In this document: one piece after another, positions 1 to 16,490 of the stretch | How positions within the stretch are numbered: position 1 is the first letter of the stretch | Layout: each line of letters opens with the position of its first letter | Made by a program: the position numbers and the translations under genes | NCBI RefSeq assembly: GCF_022458985.1 | Contig: NC_061789.1 | Coordinates: 6,614,357 to 6,678,356, forward strand | Reading direction: 5' to 3' | DNA: 64,000 nt | From: Mugil cephalus | Lineage: Eukaryota; Chordata; Actinopteri; Mugiliformes; Mugilidae | Notes under the pieces: model-generated | Seen by the model: only the letters and a program-made list of their open reading frames with translations | Databases searched by the model: none | Told to the model about the DNA's origin: nothing

Positions 1-78
1 TGGCCACAGAAAAGCTTGTGAGAGCTTCACTCCCACTCGTTGCAGATCAAAAAAACGAATGAAACCCATCACCCAGTG

Positions 79-577
79 CGTTTACATGAACAGCTTGTAA
101 ATCGACTTTCTGAATGAAGCCCTTGTCCCAGTTTACATGCAACGGAGAAAATCGAATAGCTAATGGAAACATGTCCTCCTCCTCCTCCACACTAGGTGGC
201 GATATGTGTCTTGTCAGAAGGTTAATACGATTTTAATACGGCCCCCTTTCTAGTTGACCTATTATGTCAGATTATAATCAACTGGAGTTGTTAATTCAGG
301 CCAGCATTTCAAACAACAACAAGATGGATAATAATTCAGCTTTTTAATCTTGTACGTAATGTGCGCGCTACTCATGGTGCAGATAAGATGCCGCTTTCCC
401 TCAGGTGGTTCTTCTACCGGCTCTGTTTACTTTCTTCTTCTTCTGCGAGCGTCCTTCTTGGATGTTTTAGTTCCGGGATCATACGCCAGCGCAGCGGTTG
501 GGGTACATTATCCAGTTAAGTCTGATTAAGGTGTAAACATGACGAACATGAGAAAATCGATTTATGTGCATGTAAAC
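79..577. mobile_element. MITE-like interspersed repeat, copy 1
   Basis: The segment shares long blocks with 20011-20637, including the stretch reading CACTAGGTGGCGATATGTGT, and both copies end in GCATGTAAAC. The ends are inverted (TTTACATG-like at the left, CATGTAAA at the right), as in a non-autonomous DNA transposon. No coding capacity is seen. The superfamily is not assigned. Confidence 0.6.
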
Positions 578-807
578 TACTACTGACTGAAGGTGAACTT
601 AGATGAACATTCGCTGTAAAACCAATGATTTACAGTGACATGTAAATATAGTTTGAACTGCACGAGCTTTCTATGTTAAATGATTGTTTTACAAGAAATA
701 TACTGGAAGCTGAATTCCTTGAAGGGAGTTTTGTCATGAAGCGTAATCAAGCTTGACAACTTTGCAAGAACATGATCGAGGTGGAAGACAAATGTCATTT
801 AACACAA

Positions 808-813
808 TTTATT
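808..813 (-). promoter_or_regulatory. Candidate poly(A) signal of the minus-strand SRCR receptor
   Basis: TTTATT on the plus strand reads AATAAA on the minus strand, about 265 bases past the TAG stop at 1078. It is the nearest canonical hexamer I see downstream of that gene. Confidence 0.45.
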
Positions 814-1077
814 AAGATACGAAGGAAACTCCCCATTTACAGCAAGAAAACACTGCCAGCAGCGTTGGCACTTATTGCAAGATCCAACACACAACGCTGA
901 CACTTACAGAGGACTTAGAGAGACAGGTGACCCGAAAGGAATGGTGGGTTACCGCAACTACATACACAACTGTGACAGTCTGGGACATCAGCCTGGGACA
1001 TCAAGTTGTCGTTTTTACTTAAAATCAAATGAGGGAAATGATAGAGCTGGTAAGCTTTCTCGATATTCTGTTCGAAG

Positions 1078-3818
<2,741 letters not shown>

Positions 3819-4800
3819 GACTGAGAGTCACTGTGACTGAGAGTTCTGTGCAATATGAGCAAAACTGTTTTTATTCCTGTGGTGTACCTCACTTTCGCTT
3901 TCCGTTTCTTCTCAGGCTAAAACACTTGTAGGTAAATTGTACGAATGCTTTGAGCACTAGATTCAAAGTTCATTCAAGTTCACATCTCACACTAAAGAGA
4001 TTTTATTTTATCATTTATATACTTTTTTTTTCAATGCCAAAGCTGCATCAATGTGTTTGTATATTATGCAACCTTTAGTTTTTTGTGTTTTTTGTTTTCA
4101 TTTATTCCAATTGCATTGATGGCCAGTAAGCCAGGGATAATTTGTAAAAAAAAAACACTGGGTCCCAAGAAAGAAACAAGTCATGAACATGTCTCATGTC
4201 ACTGAGAAAGTACCTGACAATTCTGATTTCTGCTTAATGTTGAAGACCAGGACGATTCTTTTGTCAGAGCTTTATTTTATTTTTTATTTTAATGTTTATT
4301 TAACAGGGACAATGCCACAAAGAAATGCGATGCATACAAGACATCTAGCTTGAGCTAATTTGCTGAATCTGTCCCTGGTCAGGCTTTAAAATAGGATACA
4401 ATATACTGAATACAAAATGCAATAGTACAAATACAGTGGATAACACAGTGAATAAGTAGGAGTGGTAAACGAGGTAGATCATCACCCCTAAAAATGGGCT
4501 AGACACGCCCACAGTTGAAGACGTCTGTATTAAGGTGGCAGCATAATAGTGTAGCACAATTAAAATGCACATGACAATGTAGACTATTTTTTAGTATAAT
4601 TTCCGGTGCACTGCATTGTGGAATATGCACTAGAGGTATGAAAAACAAATAGCATAATCTGCCTATTATACAGTAAATGGTGGTTTGCTCACAACTACAG
4701 GTGCACCCTATGTAGCTAAGTGTTAATATGGTATTCATTTTAAATACCAGACGTTATGACTCAAGGCCAACGGCTAAAAATATGCTGAATTAAGTTAAAC

Positions 4801-4859
<59 letters not shown>

Positions 4860-5950
4860 AGGACTAAAATGAATGTAAATTTTGGTCAAAGGCATAAGTA
4901 CATGAGTCAAATCCAGACATCAGAATGAAACCAGTAGAGCAGAAGTCAGCTTCCAGGTATAGAGGAACTTGGGTACCTATGACTTTCAATGTCTTAAAGC
5001 TCTCTATAAGTACCAAGCCTCTATGCATTATGTTAAAGCTGAAGTCTAAATGTAAAGAATAGACTAGTTTAACGCAGATTTAGCCATTTCTTATTTAGTG
5101 TAATACCGAGAATCAGCCACAAGAGGTCATCACAGCACAGGTTTTTAATACGAAGACGACTTTTCAGGGATACAGGGGCTTCATGACAAACATCTTCATT
5201 GTTATTTCGACAATTTTAGTTATTTTGGTGCAATATTTTATTTAGAATAAACAAGGTGAACAGTCATCTGTGTGTTTGCTATTCTTTGTTGACTTTTTTA
5301 TTTTTATTAGTATTATTATTTTTTTTATTTTATTTATTTATTTAATTAATTAATTCCATGTTTGCTAATCTAGTCACACTGTAGCTGGAAAGAAAATATA
5401 CTTGTGTGAGGAAGAAAATAGTTCCCCTGATATGGTACATACAAACTGGGTCACTGATGAGTTTCTAACCATCTGTTCCCAAACGCAGGCTGGCTTTAAA
5501 GCTTTCACGAAGAGATATGTACGGTCCCCTCACGCATATGCGCGCTGAACGATACTGACAGCTCAGTGAGCCTCATAGCGTGAGAAGGCTGAGGAAGTGG
5601 CTGGTGTGAGAACGCTGCCACCGCAGCCCTGTGGCAGCTCAGACAGAAGCCTGTGGTAGTCTCAGTTCGCCCTATCGTCCTCCAAACCATGCTTCAGTCC
5701 GATTTCAGCTTCCCACGACATCAGCTTCTCCATTTCGACATCAATGATGCAGACCTATGCACAAATTATACAAAAGCACATAAAAAAAAATTATATAAAC
5801 TTTTTTTATGTAAACCTTTGTACCTGTGCACGATAGCAACATTTTTTAAATATATTTCACAATACAAAACAGTATTTTTTTAAAAAGCTATAAATTTACT
5901 AAGACCAGGAACAAGCTTCTCATACAGTGTGAACTTTGACACACATACAC
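3819..5950. other. Intergenic stretch without supported gene
   Basis: It holds AT-rich DNA, a (TA)n run at about 4805-4853, and a tract near 4265-4400 with an AACAGGGACAATG core that resembles dispersed fish repeats. The first few hundred bases would contain the promoter of the minus-strand receptor, but no TATA box or other element is convincing. No ORF shows domain-like composition. Confidence 0.5.
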
Positions 5951-6025
5951 AGATCAACCACAGACCACTGACAGCTGAAGTGAATAACACTGCTCATCTC
6001 ATTACCGTGGCATCAGGGTGTCAGT
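5951..6025 (+). mobile_element. Tc1-like end fragment
   Basis: It begins AGATCAACCACAGACCACTGACAG and resembles the GATCAGCCACAACATT ... CCACTGACAG terminus seen at 13631, 19671 and 38384. Only the terminal part is recognisable. Confidence 0.45.
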
Positions 6026-7026
6026 CACTCCAAGGATTCATTGGCAGGTTCCAAGAATTACTGATGCACAATGGGGAGCATGCGTGGTCGAATCCAACAG
6101 ACAAACCACTGCCGCCAATTCTGAATGTGTAACCGTTTATTATTCTTCTACACTGTTGCCACCGAAAGCTTACATTATCCTCCTTTGGCAGAAATAGAAA
6201 AATAATTGTTTAAATCTGGTAGCTAAACTTGGACAATTGCTCTGATAAACTGGATGAAAATTCAGAACGAGCTAATTGAATGATCCCCTCGTCCACTGCT
6301 ATATCTCTGAAGAACACAAAGTTCTGCAGTTCAGCTGCATTTGAGATGAAGTTATACAGTCATTAAGGTCACTAAGTTTCATGCATGAGCAGCAGAACTG
6401 AAAAACAGGAAGGAATGTGAGGTGGAAGGATGGCAGCAACATGTGAGTGTGGAGTGAGGCATGACAGTAGAAAAGTGGTTAATTAAATATGCATTGTGCA
6501 TCCTGTGCAATACAGAAAAGTCATGACACAGTCATGTATAGGTGTTTGAGTGGGGGAAGATGTGGACATGGTTGCCTGTACAAATTCAGCCCAAGATTAG
6601 ATGGTTTGATGCAAGAACCCCAGCATTTCATCACAGAGTCTGCCGGTAACTCTTCCAGATGTTGGTGTCAGAGATTACGAGAGATTACTCAAATTTGTCC
6701 TGTGCATGTTGACTTGGTCCACTGGTTACACAAATATGAGTAACTTGTACCTTGCACAACCATAGTACCAACCTCAGCTGTTGTCACTTTGAATTAGGCA
6801 AAGTGTCTTGCATTTTGGAGAAAAGGGGAGCTGAACATTTTATATATGGTAGAAAAAAAAAACATTTCAGTTGAGAAAAAACAGTGGCTACGGTACTTGA
6901 AAAGGTATTCTGTGACCGAAGATTATCATAAATTCAAATTCATAACATTACATTTGTTTTTGGGGGGGATTCTGTTGCTGACTTCTAAATTCGGCTGCAC
7001 GTACCAAGATCATTATATTTTTCAGG

Positions 7027-7169
7027 TGGTGTTATTCAAAGATACCAAACGCCCTCTGCATGCAATGTTTAAGAATCTCTCTTTAAGGGGAAAATTTAAA
7101 TCTCGTCAGGACCTATTGGACCTGGGAAGTGACGACATACTTGAAAAGTTACGAGAGTTTGGCTTTTAA
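7027..7169 (+). pseudogene. Orphan exon-like ORF, function unknown
   Basis: A good acceptor (TATATTTTTCAG) ends at 7026. It is followed by 46-47 in-frame codons ending in TAA at 7167-7169, with a charged, helix-like C-terminus (DLLDLGSDDILEKLREFGF). The same frame stays open upstream to an ATG at 6846, but that part is low complexity and looks intronic. I do not recognise a family. It could be the terminal exon of a lost gene, a transposon-derived fragment or chance. No partner exon was found nearby. Confidence 0.22.
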
Positions 7170-10100
7170 GTGCTTGTTTGAGTGTTTTCAGAAAACAATT
7201 GCAGAATATACTCTACTTCGTCAGGGTTCGAGTTAGGTTTAGTGTTTAACAAATTTGTTTTATCAGTGCCAGTCCTCACAGAAACAGCCTGTGAAAAAAG
7301 CATGTGTTTTTAAGGTGATTAAGAGGCGGTGGAGACATAATACGGAAAGACACAGATTCCTTCATTTTGTTTTACAGCATTAGGACTGTGTTTCTAGACA
7401 CACACACACACAGTGGCCAACAACTGAATGTAATTCAGAGCGACAGCTAGCCTTCACGCTCTGACGCACCTCAGCTTCCAAAATGGACGCAGAAGGACCG
7501 TTTTACGCACACACACATAGTACGTAAATGGTCTTTCTGTCCACAGCAGATGAAAACCCAGAACATTAAGTGCAAGAGGAGGGGGAGAAGGTGGAGGATG
7601 AATGGTTGGGGGGCTGGCAGGCAGGGGGAAAGAAAGCAGAGAAACGCACATACACACACACATACAAACACACACACACACAGGAAGACTGACAGAAACA
7701 AAATGATGCAACAGACTCACAAGGAATTTCTTAACTTGACAAGCGATGGACATTTAGGGATCTGGATGTGCAAATACAAACCAGAGTCCATGTTGTTTCA
7801 CACAGTTACAGGGGAATACAGCTGATTATTGGATTTATTTGCAGGAGAGGGCTATAAAAAATGCCAAAATGGCATTTTTATTGTCCATCTCAATCACTTA
7901 AAGAGATTTACTCACCAAAGTGTGGAAAACATTGCACAAATCCTTTTGTACATCTGCAGGAAGCTACAAGAATAAATGAAGTGAAGACATATGTGGCTTG
8001 ATTTACTGACAGTTGGGCCTTGAAGCCTACATGTTCAAAAAAGATGAAAAAAAGACGGCGATGAGACTCGGGAAAGAAGTCTCGTCTCAGTGTGAGGTTA
8101 GCTCGCTACATTAGCTGCTAGTGTAGCAAGCTAGGATTACATTGGCAGCTAATGTAGGGTAACAAATTTTCATCTGAGCTGCCAGTGACTGGGCTGCATT
8201 GTGATTACAGCCACCTGGAAGAAGAGAATAAATATTTATGGTAAGAAAATGGGCCACAGGCGCCTGAAGATGAAAAGTACTGCAAAGGCACATCATGTTT
8301 CAGTATCAACCTGTTTTTGGAGTAAAAATTAACATTTCCAAATATGAATGTCATTAGCAAAGGCGAACTCACTATGGTCAGACAATAAGGTCAAAGTCTT
8401 TTTGAAACAGAACAATTGAAAAGGAACAAACATGAACCAGTGGGTACGGGCGGGTGTGCCAATTGCCACCAAAGCCTACCTCTTTGGTTTTCTTTTGGTC
8501 TTTGACATTAAACTCGCCAGTTTCTTATTTTGTTGTCCAAGTCAAAACTAACCCCATTTCCGAAACCAAATCCATGTCTTTGCTGATGATACTGTGATTT
8601 ATATACCTCATACACTAGCTCATGTACCTTCACAACACAGTAATATTTTAAATGCTCTACAGTGTTATATTATTGTCACTGTCAACTCACCATGGATAAA
8701 AAATAAAAAAAAAAAGTTAAGGGATGACACACAAGAGGAAAAGGGTGTTCAGTGAAGTAGAGGAGAAACCGAACATAGAGGGGAAAGTGATTTAGGGAGC
8801 AGCTGAGGGGTAATAGAGACAGTGAGGTGTGATTTAGGGCCGAGAGGAAAATGGAGGAGCGGGGGTACGTTCTTGGCAAAGATTGAGTGCCATTTAATGC
8901 AGGAAAGAGTGGAGAAATTATGGCATTGCTGCTACACTAGCTGACGATAGAGGTGACACATCGCTCATAAGGCTGCTATCCCAGCTGAATGGGAATTACC
9001 CCATTAACACACACTGAATGCTAACTGCTACAGCGCATATCGGGCTGGCAGCAAAGAGCTGAGCTGGCTAATGACTGTATGTCACTCTAATGGCATGTCT
9101 CTATCAAGTGGCCCTGCCTCTGCGGGACGCTTAGCTTTTCATTGCTCCACCCGGCCCCCGACTCTTCTTCATTATGATGGCGGATGACCTTCTAACTGGA
9201 GCTTAAGATGTAAAAGTCGTCCTTTCTAAAGGATTTTCATATCACACATTGTACACAGCATCACACATTTTTAAATCGTCCTCTGCTTAGAATTGGTCTG
9301 GCTTGTGGACTGATGGGATTTTTCTTAAACAGACTCATGTGAATGAATAAGATTTCTGCTGACTACTTTCACAGTGTTTGGAAATATTTTGAACATAGAT
9401 GTCAGACTTGATCTTGAATTTTAGGAGGTTATTAAACGTAGGAAGTTGCAGTCTGCCATTCACATTTATTGAATCATTAGCAATGACAGAAAAGGGATAG
9501 CAAATGCTACATTAGGGAGGAAGCATAAGGGAGATTAGATTTGATGCTCAAAGTTTAGCCACTCATTCACTCAAATGGGCCATTTGAGGTGCGTTCAGGT
9601 TCTTCTGGTGAGGGAGCCTCCTGGATGCCTCTGCAGGTTTACCAGACACACCCAGCTTGTTGGAGGCCCTGGGCTAGACCCAGAATTCACTGACGAGATT
9701 TAATTTCTGTTCATGATCTGATAAGATGGAACCTTACCACGTTAAGAAAGACCTTCACCACAGAGAATGATGTTCTCAAATTGAAGATACAGTAGGAAAC
9801 TGTGTGTGGGATTTGTGAAGATTTGTGAAGCCAGTCTGGTCTCATGGGCACCACTAACATCTGTCAAGATCTTATGCTTTACCTTGAAAACATGTCAGCC
9901 ACATTTTCATTTGAAATGCGCTGAAACCAGAGGCTCTCAACTCACGCTCTATTCATGAGTCTCAAGTTGCCAGTTGGACTGCTAACAATGACCAGCACAC
10001 AGAACAGGCAGTCTTGACCCAGATATTCATTATCTGTTATCCACATATCCACTTGCAGCTCTGGCAATGTCTAGAATGGGCATTGGTCCATTGCTCCAAG

Positions 10101-10930
10101 CATTTAAGTCTCCAACCCGCAATGAACTAAACAGAAATATTTGTCATTAGCTTTATAGGTGTAACCACACTACTTGATATTAGTAGATATTTTATCATCA
10201 GATGTGCTCTGTACTTAAAATCCAACAATCACTATTATTATTGGATGTGTTTCTTGGTTGAGTGTTGTGAAATCTCTATAACAGAATCGTTTCTATCTGC
10301 TGCGCATTTTACCCAGTTACGCCACCTTCATCTTTAATCACAGTAAAGATGTCTCCTTTGGGTATTATAGCTATATTCAGGAGGAAAACTTCCTAGTTGC
10401 TCCCCTGAGACTATCTATCTATTCTTTATAGAGAGTCTGAGCATGAGTCTGAAAGCAGTGGGCTATCTGTCATTCATGCTATTAGTTCATGGTTATCATC
10501 AGCGGTGGCCAAGGCCATTAGCCCAAAGACATTAACAGCAGCCATCAGGAAAGCCATTAACTCCTCTCCTTACTAAAAGGCTACTGTCCCTCACAAAGAC
10601 TCATTAAGGAGAGGTAGACAGATATGGGCATTGAGGAAAAGGGAGAGAGAGAAAAATAGAAGTAGACGAGTAGACGAGTAGCATGTTAAGGGTAAAACTG
10701 CCTATTTATAGCTGCTATTCCATATGACTGTGACAAAAGATAAATGTTAAATCTAAAAAACGTGACATTGTCTTCACAAAAAAAAAAAAAAAAAAAAAAA
10801 AAGTCCCCCAAGAGTCCCACAGCTAAACCAAAGCAGACCTGGGTGCTACAGATTCCCCTACCTTGATGATTTCTACTTTTTTTAATACAAAATTAGGACT
10901 GGGTACTTTAAATCATTGGCCTACTCTGAT
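7170..10930. other. Intergenic stretch without supported gene
   Basis: Contains a (CA)n-rich patch at about 7641-7682 and a poly(A) run at about 10779-10802. The rest looks unique and non-coding, with short ORFs only in low-complexity frames. Confidence 0.5.
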
Positions 10931-10931
10931 C

Positions 10932-10958
10932 AACCCTAACCCTAACCCTAACCCTAAC
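10932..10958. repeat. Short interstitial telomere-like tract (CCCTAA)n
   Basis: Four and a half perfect tandem CCCTAA units sit within unique sequence. A second, degenerate tract lies at about 43798-43826. It is too short to mark a chromosome end. Confidence 0.9.
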
Positions 10959-11639
10959 ACATCCTTGGATTCCTTTGGAACAGGAAGCAAAACATGATAC
11001 TTTAAACATTATTTTATACATTACTTTATCTGCTTTATTTATTTATTTAATTCATGCCTTGCGTTTTGAGATGAAGAGTTTGATTGTTTGACTGTTTTCC
11101 CCTTAACCTTGATGCACTTGAGTTTGCAGTGTTCTGCATGTTTTACTTTTTTCTCACTTATTTTATGGCACTTTTCTGTTTAGCGCTTATTTCTTTTAAT
11201 ATTCGGTTTTGCTCCATAATTTTAAATTACCTCTTCTTCCAGGTGGGAACCCTATGGAGAGTACCTATTAATATTTTCATTAACTCTTCACTTACCTTTA
11301 TTTCCTAGAGCCTTTCTTGCCTGTTTCCAGGAGGCCTGCGATTGCTGACATGGTCTTTTTTAGTCCTCTAACCTGAGGACTGAGATAAAGCCTGTGCCCA
11401 TGTCTCAGCGTGTCCAAATAGGACACACTACCCTGTCCCTAACCTAATCTGTCAGGGTCCTAACAAGATATGAGCTATTGTTCTTGGTTAATTAGTGGCC
11501 TGACTGTGCCACGCTTGTCATTCTTTTACACACTACTGTTTGTACCGACGGGAAGACAGTTGAAATGCCTCCAGCCCTCCCAGACTCTGGTATTCTCACC
11601 ACACGGATAACAGAAGATAAAAAAAGTGTGCCATATCAC

Positions 11640-11930
11640 ATATATAAACACAGCCACACATGCATTCCTCGATCGGTGCAATTTCCTGAACATGCGTTAG
11701 GACTAATTCACCTATGTGCTTCCATTAACGATCGTGTAGCAATGCAATGGAGTAGACCAAAACTCTGCTCTGTTTTTGAGCTGCTCGCAGCCCTGGAGCT
11801 TCTACAAGGACACAGTCTGACAGACCGTCCAGTGAGCTGAGCTGATCCGATAAAATCCTGAGTCGATTCAACCCGGGTCCCTTTCACATTGCACGAAAAA
11901 CCTGGGTCGATGCGCTATTTTTATAGTTAG
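11640..11930. repeat. Interspersed repeat, also at 18270 and 46660
   Basis: It shares blocks with 18270-18500 (for example CTAATTCACCTATG and CTGTTTTTGAGCTGCT). Its left part (TATATAAACACAGCC ... CATGCATT) recurs near 46665-46730. The class is unknown; there is no coding capacity. Confidence 0.55.
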
Positions 11931-11935
11931 ATAAT

Positions 11936-13630
11936 TGTATTTTTTGCTTTCATTTATGACGGTTGCCTTTTTCATTTAATTTCCTAAAATGAACAAATTC
12001 ACTGTTGCCTCCAGAGGGAGTGTGAAAGAGATGTAATGGAGGGATGTACAAGCAAGAGGGGAGGGGGGCAGTAAAACAGAAGAAAATGAGGGAGGTGAGT
12101 TTACCCTTTGACCCAACGTTCCCGTCAATCCTGGCATACTTTGGGGCCCCCTGACAGAAGCTTAATGCCTCACATGGACGCACATGAATGTACATTAGCT
12201 TGTGCTCACATGCACACACACACAATCGCTGATGTGGTGATGTGTGGATGGTGGGTTTCATTAGAAGAAAGATCAGGGCACTAAGCCATCATCCATTTCT
12301 TCATCACAACTTCTTCTTCCTTTTTTCTCATTCTCCTCGTCGATGAGTCACAACGATGCGTTAATGCACTCGTGCACTTCTGCCCGCTCATGAGAGCAGG
12401 AGGAAAGCTAGCTCGATGTCAGTAGGTTTGTTTTGGAGTCAGGATCAGGTGGTTCACTATGTAGGTCAGAGGCAGAATAAAGAGGGAGAGGGAAGCCATG
12501 TGCTGAATTCCTCAATAATTAATCAAACCTCTTTTCTCTCTCTTTCTGCCTCCATCTCTTCTGAGTGACACAGACGTGAGATTAAATGGGTTGGGAGGCA
12601 GGCAGACATGGACAGAGGAAGAGACAGCAGCCATCCGTTCTCTGGGCTGTAGAGTTTATTTGTCCTAAGGGAGCCTTGAGCTTGGATAATAACCCCCAGC
12701 AGCTTTTAGCAAGCTGCTGTCATCACCAGTATGCCTTCAAATTTCTCGGGTTTTAATATTTTCGAAGAGGAAGCGCCCTGCTATCTGAATCTGCAGTTTC
12801 CTCACGTGATACACTGAAAGGTGTCCCCGCCGAATGATTGACGTCTACACCCATAGCGTACACTTAGATGACCTCACATTTACGCGGGCTGGTGACACAG
12901 GATATCCTGCTGTAGGCGTCAGCTAAGGGAAGAAGAGGAAGTGCAATCTGCAGAAGGGCTTGCGGGATTGAAGCCTCGGGTCGGTGCTTCCCTCGATGCA
13001 AGACACAAATATGAGGAAGGAAACACGACAGGCACAGAAATTATAACAGAAGTTAATGGCATTGTTACGAGATGGCATTCAGCCGACACCAGCGCGAGCA
13101 ACTGTTGTAGACTTCGCTGTCATACGTATAATTTGCCCAAGATAATGTTCATATTTTGACTAATGGGACAGTTAAATGAGCTGAGAATGAGAAATCAAGC
13201 AGCACAAGAATTAGATAAAGAAAATTTCAAACCACTGCTTGACTGTGTCCAAATGTAAAAAAGTAGTCTGCCTGCCAACTACTGTGGAATCCTAAGATAC
13301 AAAGTTGTAGGCTAGCTATTAGCATGTGTGCTTATTTCCTGCAAAAAGTGGTTTGTGTGTACTGGAATAAAACACAAGATAAAACACCAATATTAACTGC
13401 TTGCTCCGAAAATGTAATAATAACACACAAAATTTACTTATAGTTATGAGAAACCAGCTTTGATTGATAGAACCGGGAAGTCACATACTTTTATGACCCG
13501 TCCATCTACCCCACAACCTCCCTAAAAGGCCTCCATCTGATTCCAGCCCATCAGTCAGAATGTATTTTTTGGGGCATGTTCAAAGTAGCTCTACCTCGCT
13601 GTGGAAGGTTGAATCTGATGAAGACATACA
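11936..13630. other. Intergenic stretch without supported gene
   Basis: I see no domain-bearing ORF, RNA gene or recognisable repeat here. Confidence 0.45.
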
Positions 13631-14123
13631 CAGATCAGCCACAACATTATGACCACTGACAGGAGAAGTCAATGACATTGACCATCTTGTGACAGTTCAG
13701 TGTTCTGCTGGGAAACTTTTGGACCAGGCATTTGTCTGGATGTTACTTCAACATGTACCACCCACCAAGACCAGACCTGAAACCCCCACCCCATAACAAT
13801 GACACTCCTTAATGGCAGCAGCCATCCCCAGCAGCAACAACTAAAAAAAAACAAAAAAAAAAACATGGAGAACAGGAAAGGGTGTTTATCTGGCATCCAA
13901 TTCACTAGATCCCAAAATGATCATCTGTGTATCTGTGGGATGATTCACAGAGGCCCCTCCCTTCAACCCATAGGACTCAAAGGTCCCCCGCTAACAATAG
14001 AAGGCCCGTGTCCATTCTCTCATGGACATGGGAATGGAATGGACTGACGACAGAACTCCCTGAGGCACAAGGGAGATCTACACAATATTAGGAAGTTGGT
14101 CATAATGTTATGCATGATCAGTG
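13631..14123 (+). mobile_element. Internally deleted Tc1-like element
   Basis: The ends are CAGATCAGCCACAACATTATGACC and GTTGGTCATAATGTTATGCATGATCAG, an inverted pair typical of fish Tc1-like elements. The interior keeps pieces of the transposase 3' region (TTCTGCTGGGAAACTTTTGGACC, CTGTGGGATGATTCACAGAGG) but is truncated and frame-broken. It is a non-autonomous fossil. Confidence 0.75.
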
Positions 14124-16075
14124 TAAGATGGTAACATGACTGCGTAAGAAGAAGAGTGCGTTGGACTGACTTTTTTCAATTCCGCGTTGTTGGAGGCAAA
14201 AAGTTTTGAGCGTTTCAATCGCAGAGGCGTCCAACAAGCTTCAACTTTTCTGAGGTTTCACAAAAAATTGTAACAGCCACACACCAGCGCTGGCTCGACT
14301 TTTCTGTCCCTCCCGGGAACATAATCAGAGCCCTGGTTACATAAGGCATTTTTTGTTCGCAATGGTCAATTATTCTGATTATTGGCGTCCGTATGGATTC
14401 AACCAGCCTCGCAACACTTCCACGCTTTGCTTTCGACAATCCTTATCTGCACCTTTAAAGGTTCCCGTCAGTATCTAATTTGAAATAAGAAAATGTTTTC
14501 CTTTTGAGGAGCCTGTCAGAGAAACAAGTGCCAGGTAGGAAAGGAAGCAAGAAGGAGACACAGGAAGTAAAGGGATTGAGCGAGGAAGATGTCGATGAAG
14601 GTGGTGGTGGAGGTGGTGGTGAGGGGGGAAGACTCAATGCCTGAAGCAGATGGGAAGTGAAACAATGGGAGAGCTGTGACACGATGGGATTCCCCTACAA
14701 TTCCCCTGTTTGGCTGAGACAGAGAGGCCAGTGACAGCAGTGCATTTGCACACAGCCTGCCTGTCATGTGCAGGAATGAGAGCCAAGGGGCACACATGTT
14801 TGTATCTGTGTACAAGAGGCTTTATTGTTGCAGGGAATCCATGAACTGATAAGATGAAATGAAATCTCAAAACCCGCTGGATTAAAAAGGAGAATCTTTG
14901 CTTTGGAGGTGGCGTCGGGGGGGTGGTTGAATGGGCTGCGAGCCGTGCATCTGCTGGCGTGATGACTGACTACAGTTATGGGCACATTGTGTAACTAGTT
15001 TAGCGCAGCGCACTAAACTCTGGGCATGTTTCACACACATTACTACCCCACTGGTAACGGGGTCAAAGAGCTCAGCTTGTCGTCTTTGTCTGTTTCCTTT
15101 TCAACCCCTGCGGTCCCTCTTCCTTTTTATGTAACCTCTCTGTCTCTGTCTGTGTCACAATGTTCAGTACGACGCCTACTCATGAATCTGATTTTTTTTT
15201 TTTTTTTATTCAGGTGACTCTTTCTTTTTTTGTCTACCACCCTGGTTAGCGATAGGTTTTTGTGGTGTAAAACATAATTTTCCTTCTAGGTTTTACACGG
15301 AATTTTACGGAAGTTTCACAACATGCAAAATGAAGCGCAAAGGTGCAAAGTCTCAACTTAAGAGGCATCAAACTATAGATGCAGAGAAGGGGCTGCAGCA
15401 CCCATAGTTAGGGCTGGGTGGTATACCAGTTGATACCGAATACCGAATTTTTTTATTTTATTTTGATATGAATTTTTAATATAACGGCATAGCGGTGTAT
15501 TTGATTGCACAGTATTTGGTTGAGACACTGTTTCAGAGAGGACTTGTGCCAAAAAAAATGTTGTCATGGGCGCTGTCGCGCTGCTATTGACATTACAGAT
15601 ATAGCTGTTTAAATATGTTTAAATATGAAAAAGGGTGAAAATAAATTCATAAATTTCTTCATTTCATCTTAATAATATTGAATTTGTTTTTTTGTTTTTT
15701 TGTTTGGTTTTTATGTGAATGTCCCTGGATTTCTACATCAGCTGGCAAAGCTAACACAGTGCCATGCAAACCTGTTTTACTACTAGTGCGGGATTATTCT
15801 ACAATAATTACAGTAAAATAGTTCATCCTTAGTCAATCTGCTGAATGAATTCCTCTCTCAACCAGTAGAAAATGTTGTGAACACGTGATTATGCGTGCAA
15901 AAAAAAAATATATATATATATATATTCCGTGCCCTACACGTAGTATGTCAGCAAATATACAAATACACAAAGCATAAGTGCAAACCAAGTACATATCACT
16001 GGCTTTGCAAAAAAGCAACATTTTTGCTTTTGTTCAAAGCGTTTAAATGTGGTATATCACTTTGAAAAGGGCAAG
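14124..16075. other. Intergenic stretch without supported gene
   Basis: It contains a possible MITE piece around 15411-15520 (GGGCTGGGTGGTATACC start), a poly(T) run near 15190 and a TA run near 15910. Nothing looks coding. Confidence 0.45.
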
Positions 16076-16490
16076 GATCAGCCACAATATTAAAACCACC
16101 TGCCTAATATTGTGTCGCAGCCTTTGGTCCCCAAGGGTCGAGGGGAGGGTTCTCTGTGGATCACCCCACAGATACTTGATGTAGTGAATTTGGAGGCCAG
16201 GTCAACACTGTGTGTTGTCCTTCATGTTTTTTTAGTTGTTCCTGAAGTGTTTTTGTGCCCATGTGCCTGTGTCAGACTGCATCCCGCTGAGGATGTCTGG
16301 AACCATAAAGGAGTGTCACTGACTCTGGGGTGGGGGTGTCTGGTCTGGTCTAGGTGGGTGGTACATGTCTAAGTAGCATCAACACAAATGAAAGCCAGGT
16401 CCATAAGTTTCCCAGCAGAACATTAAACTGCCACAAGATGGTGAATGTTATTCACGTCTCCTGTCAGTGGTTTCACTGTTATGGCTGATC
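16076..16490 (-). mobile_element. Degraded Tc1-like element
   Basis: Inverted ends GATCAGCCACAATATTAAAACCACC and GTTATGGCTGATC. The interior is the reverse complement of the transposase-derived blocks at 13631-14123 (TGGTCTGGTCTAGGTGGGTGG, AAGTTTCCCAGCAGAACATT). No intact transposase. Confidence 0.75.

Noticed and set aside
10932..10958. Chromosome end
   Set aside because: Only about four telomere-like units, with unique DNA on both sides.
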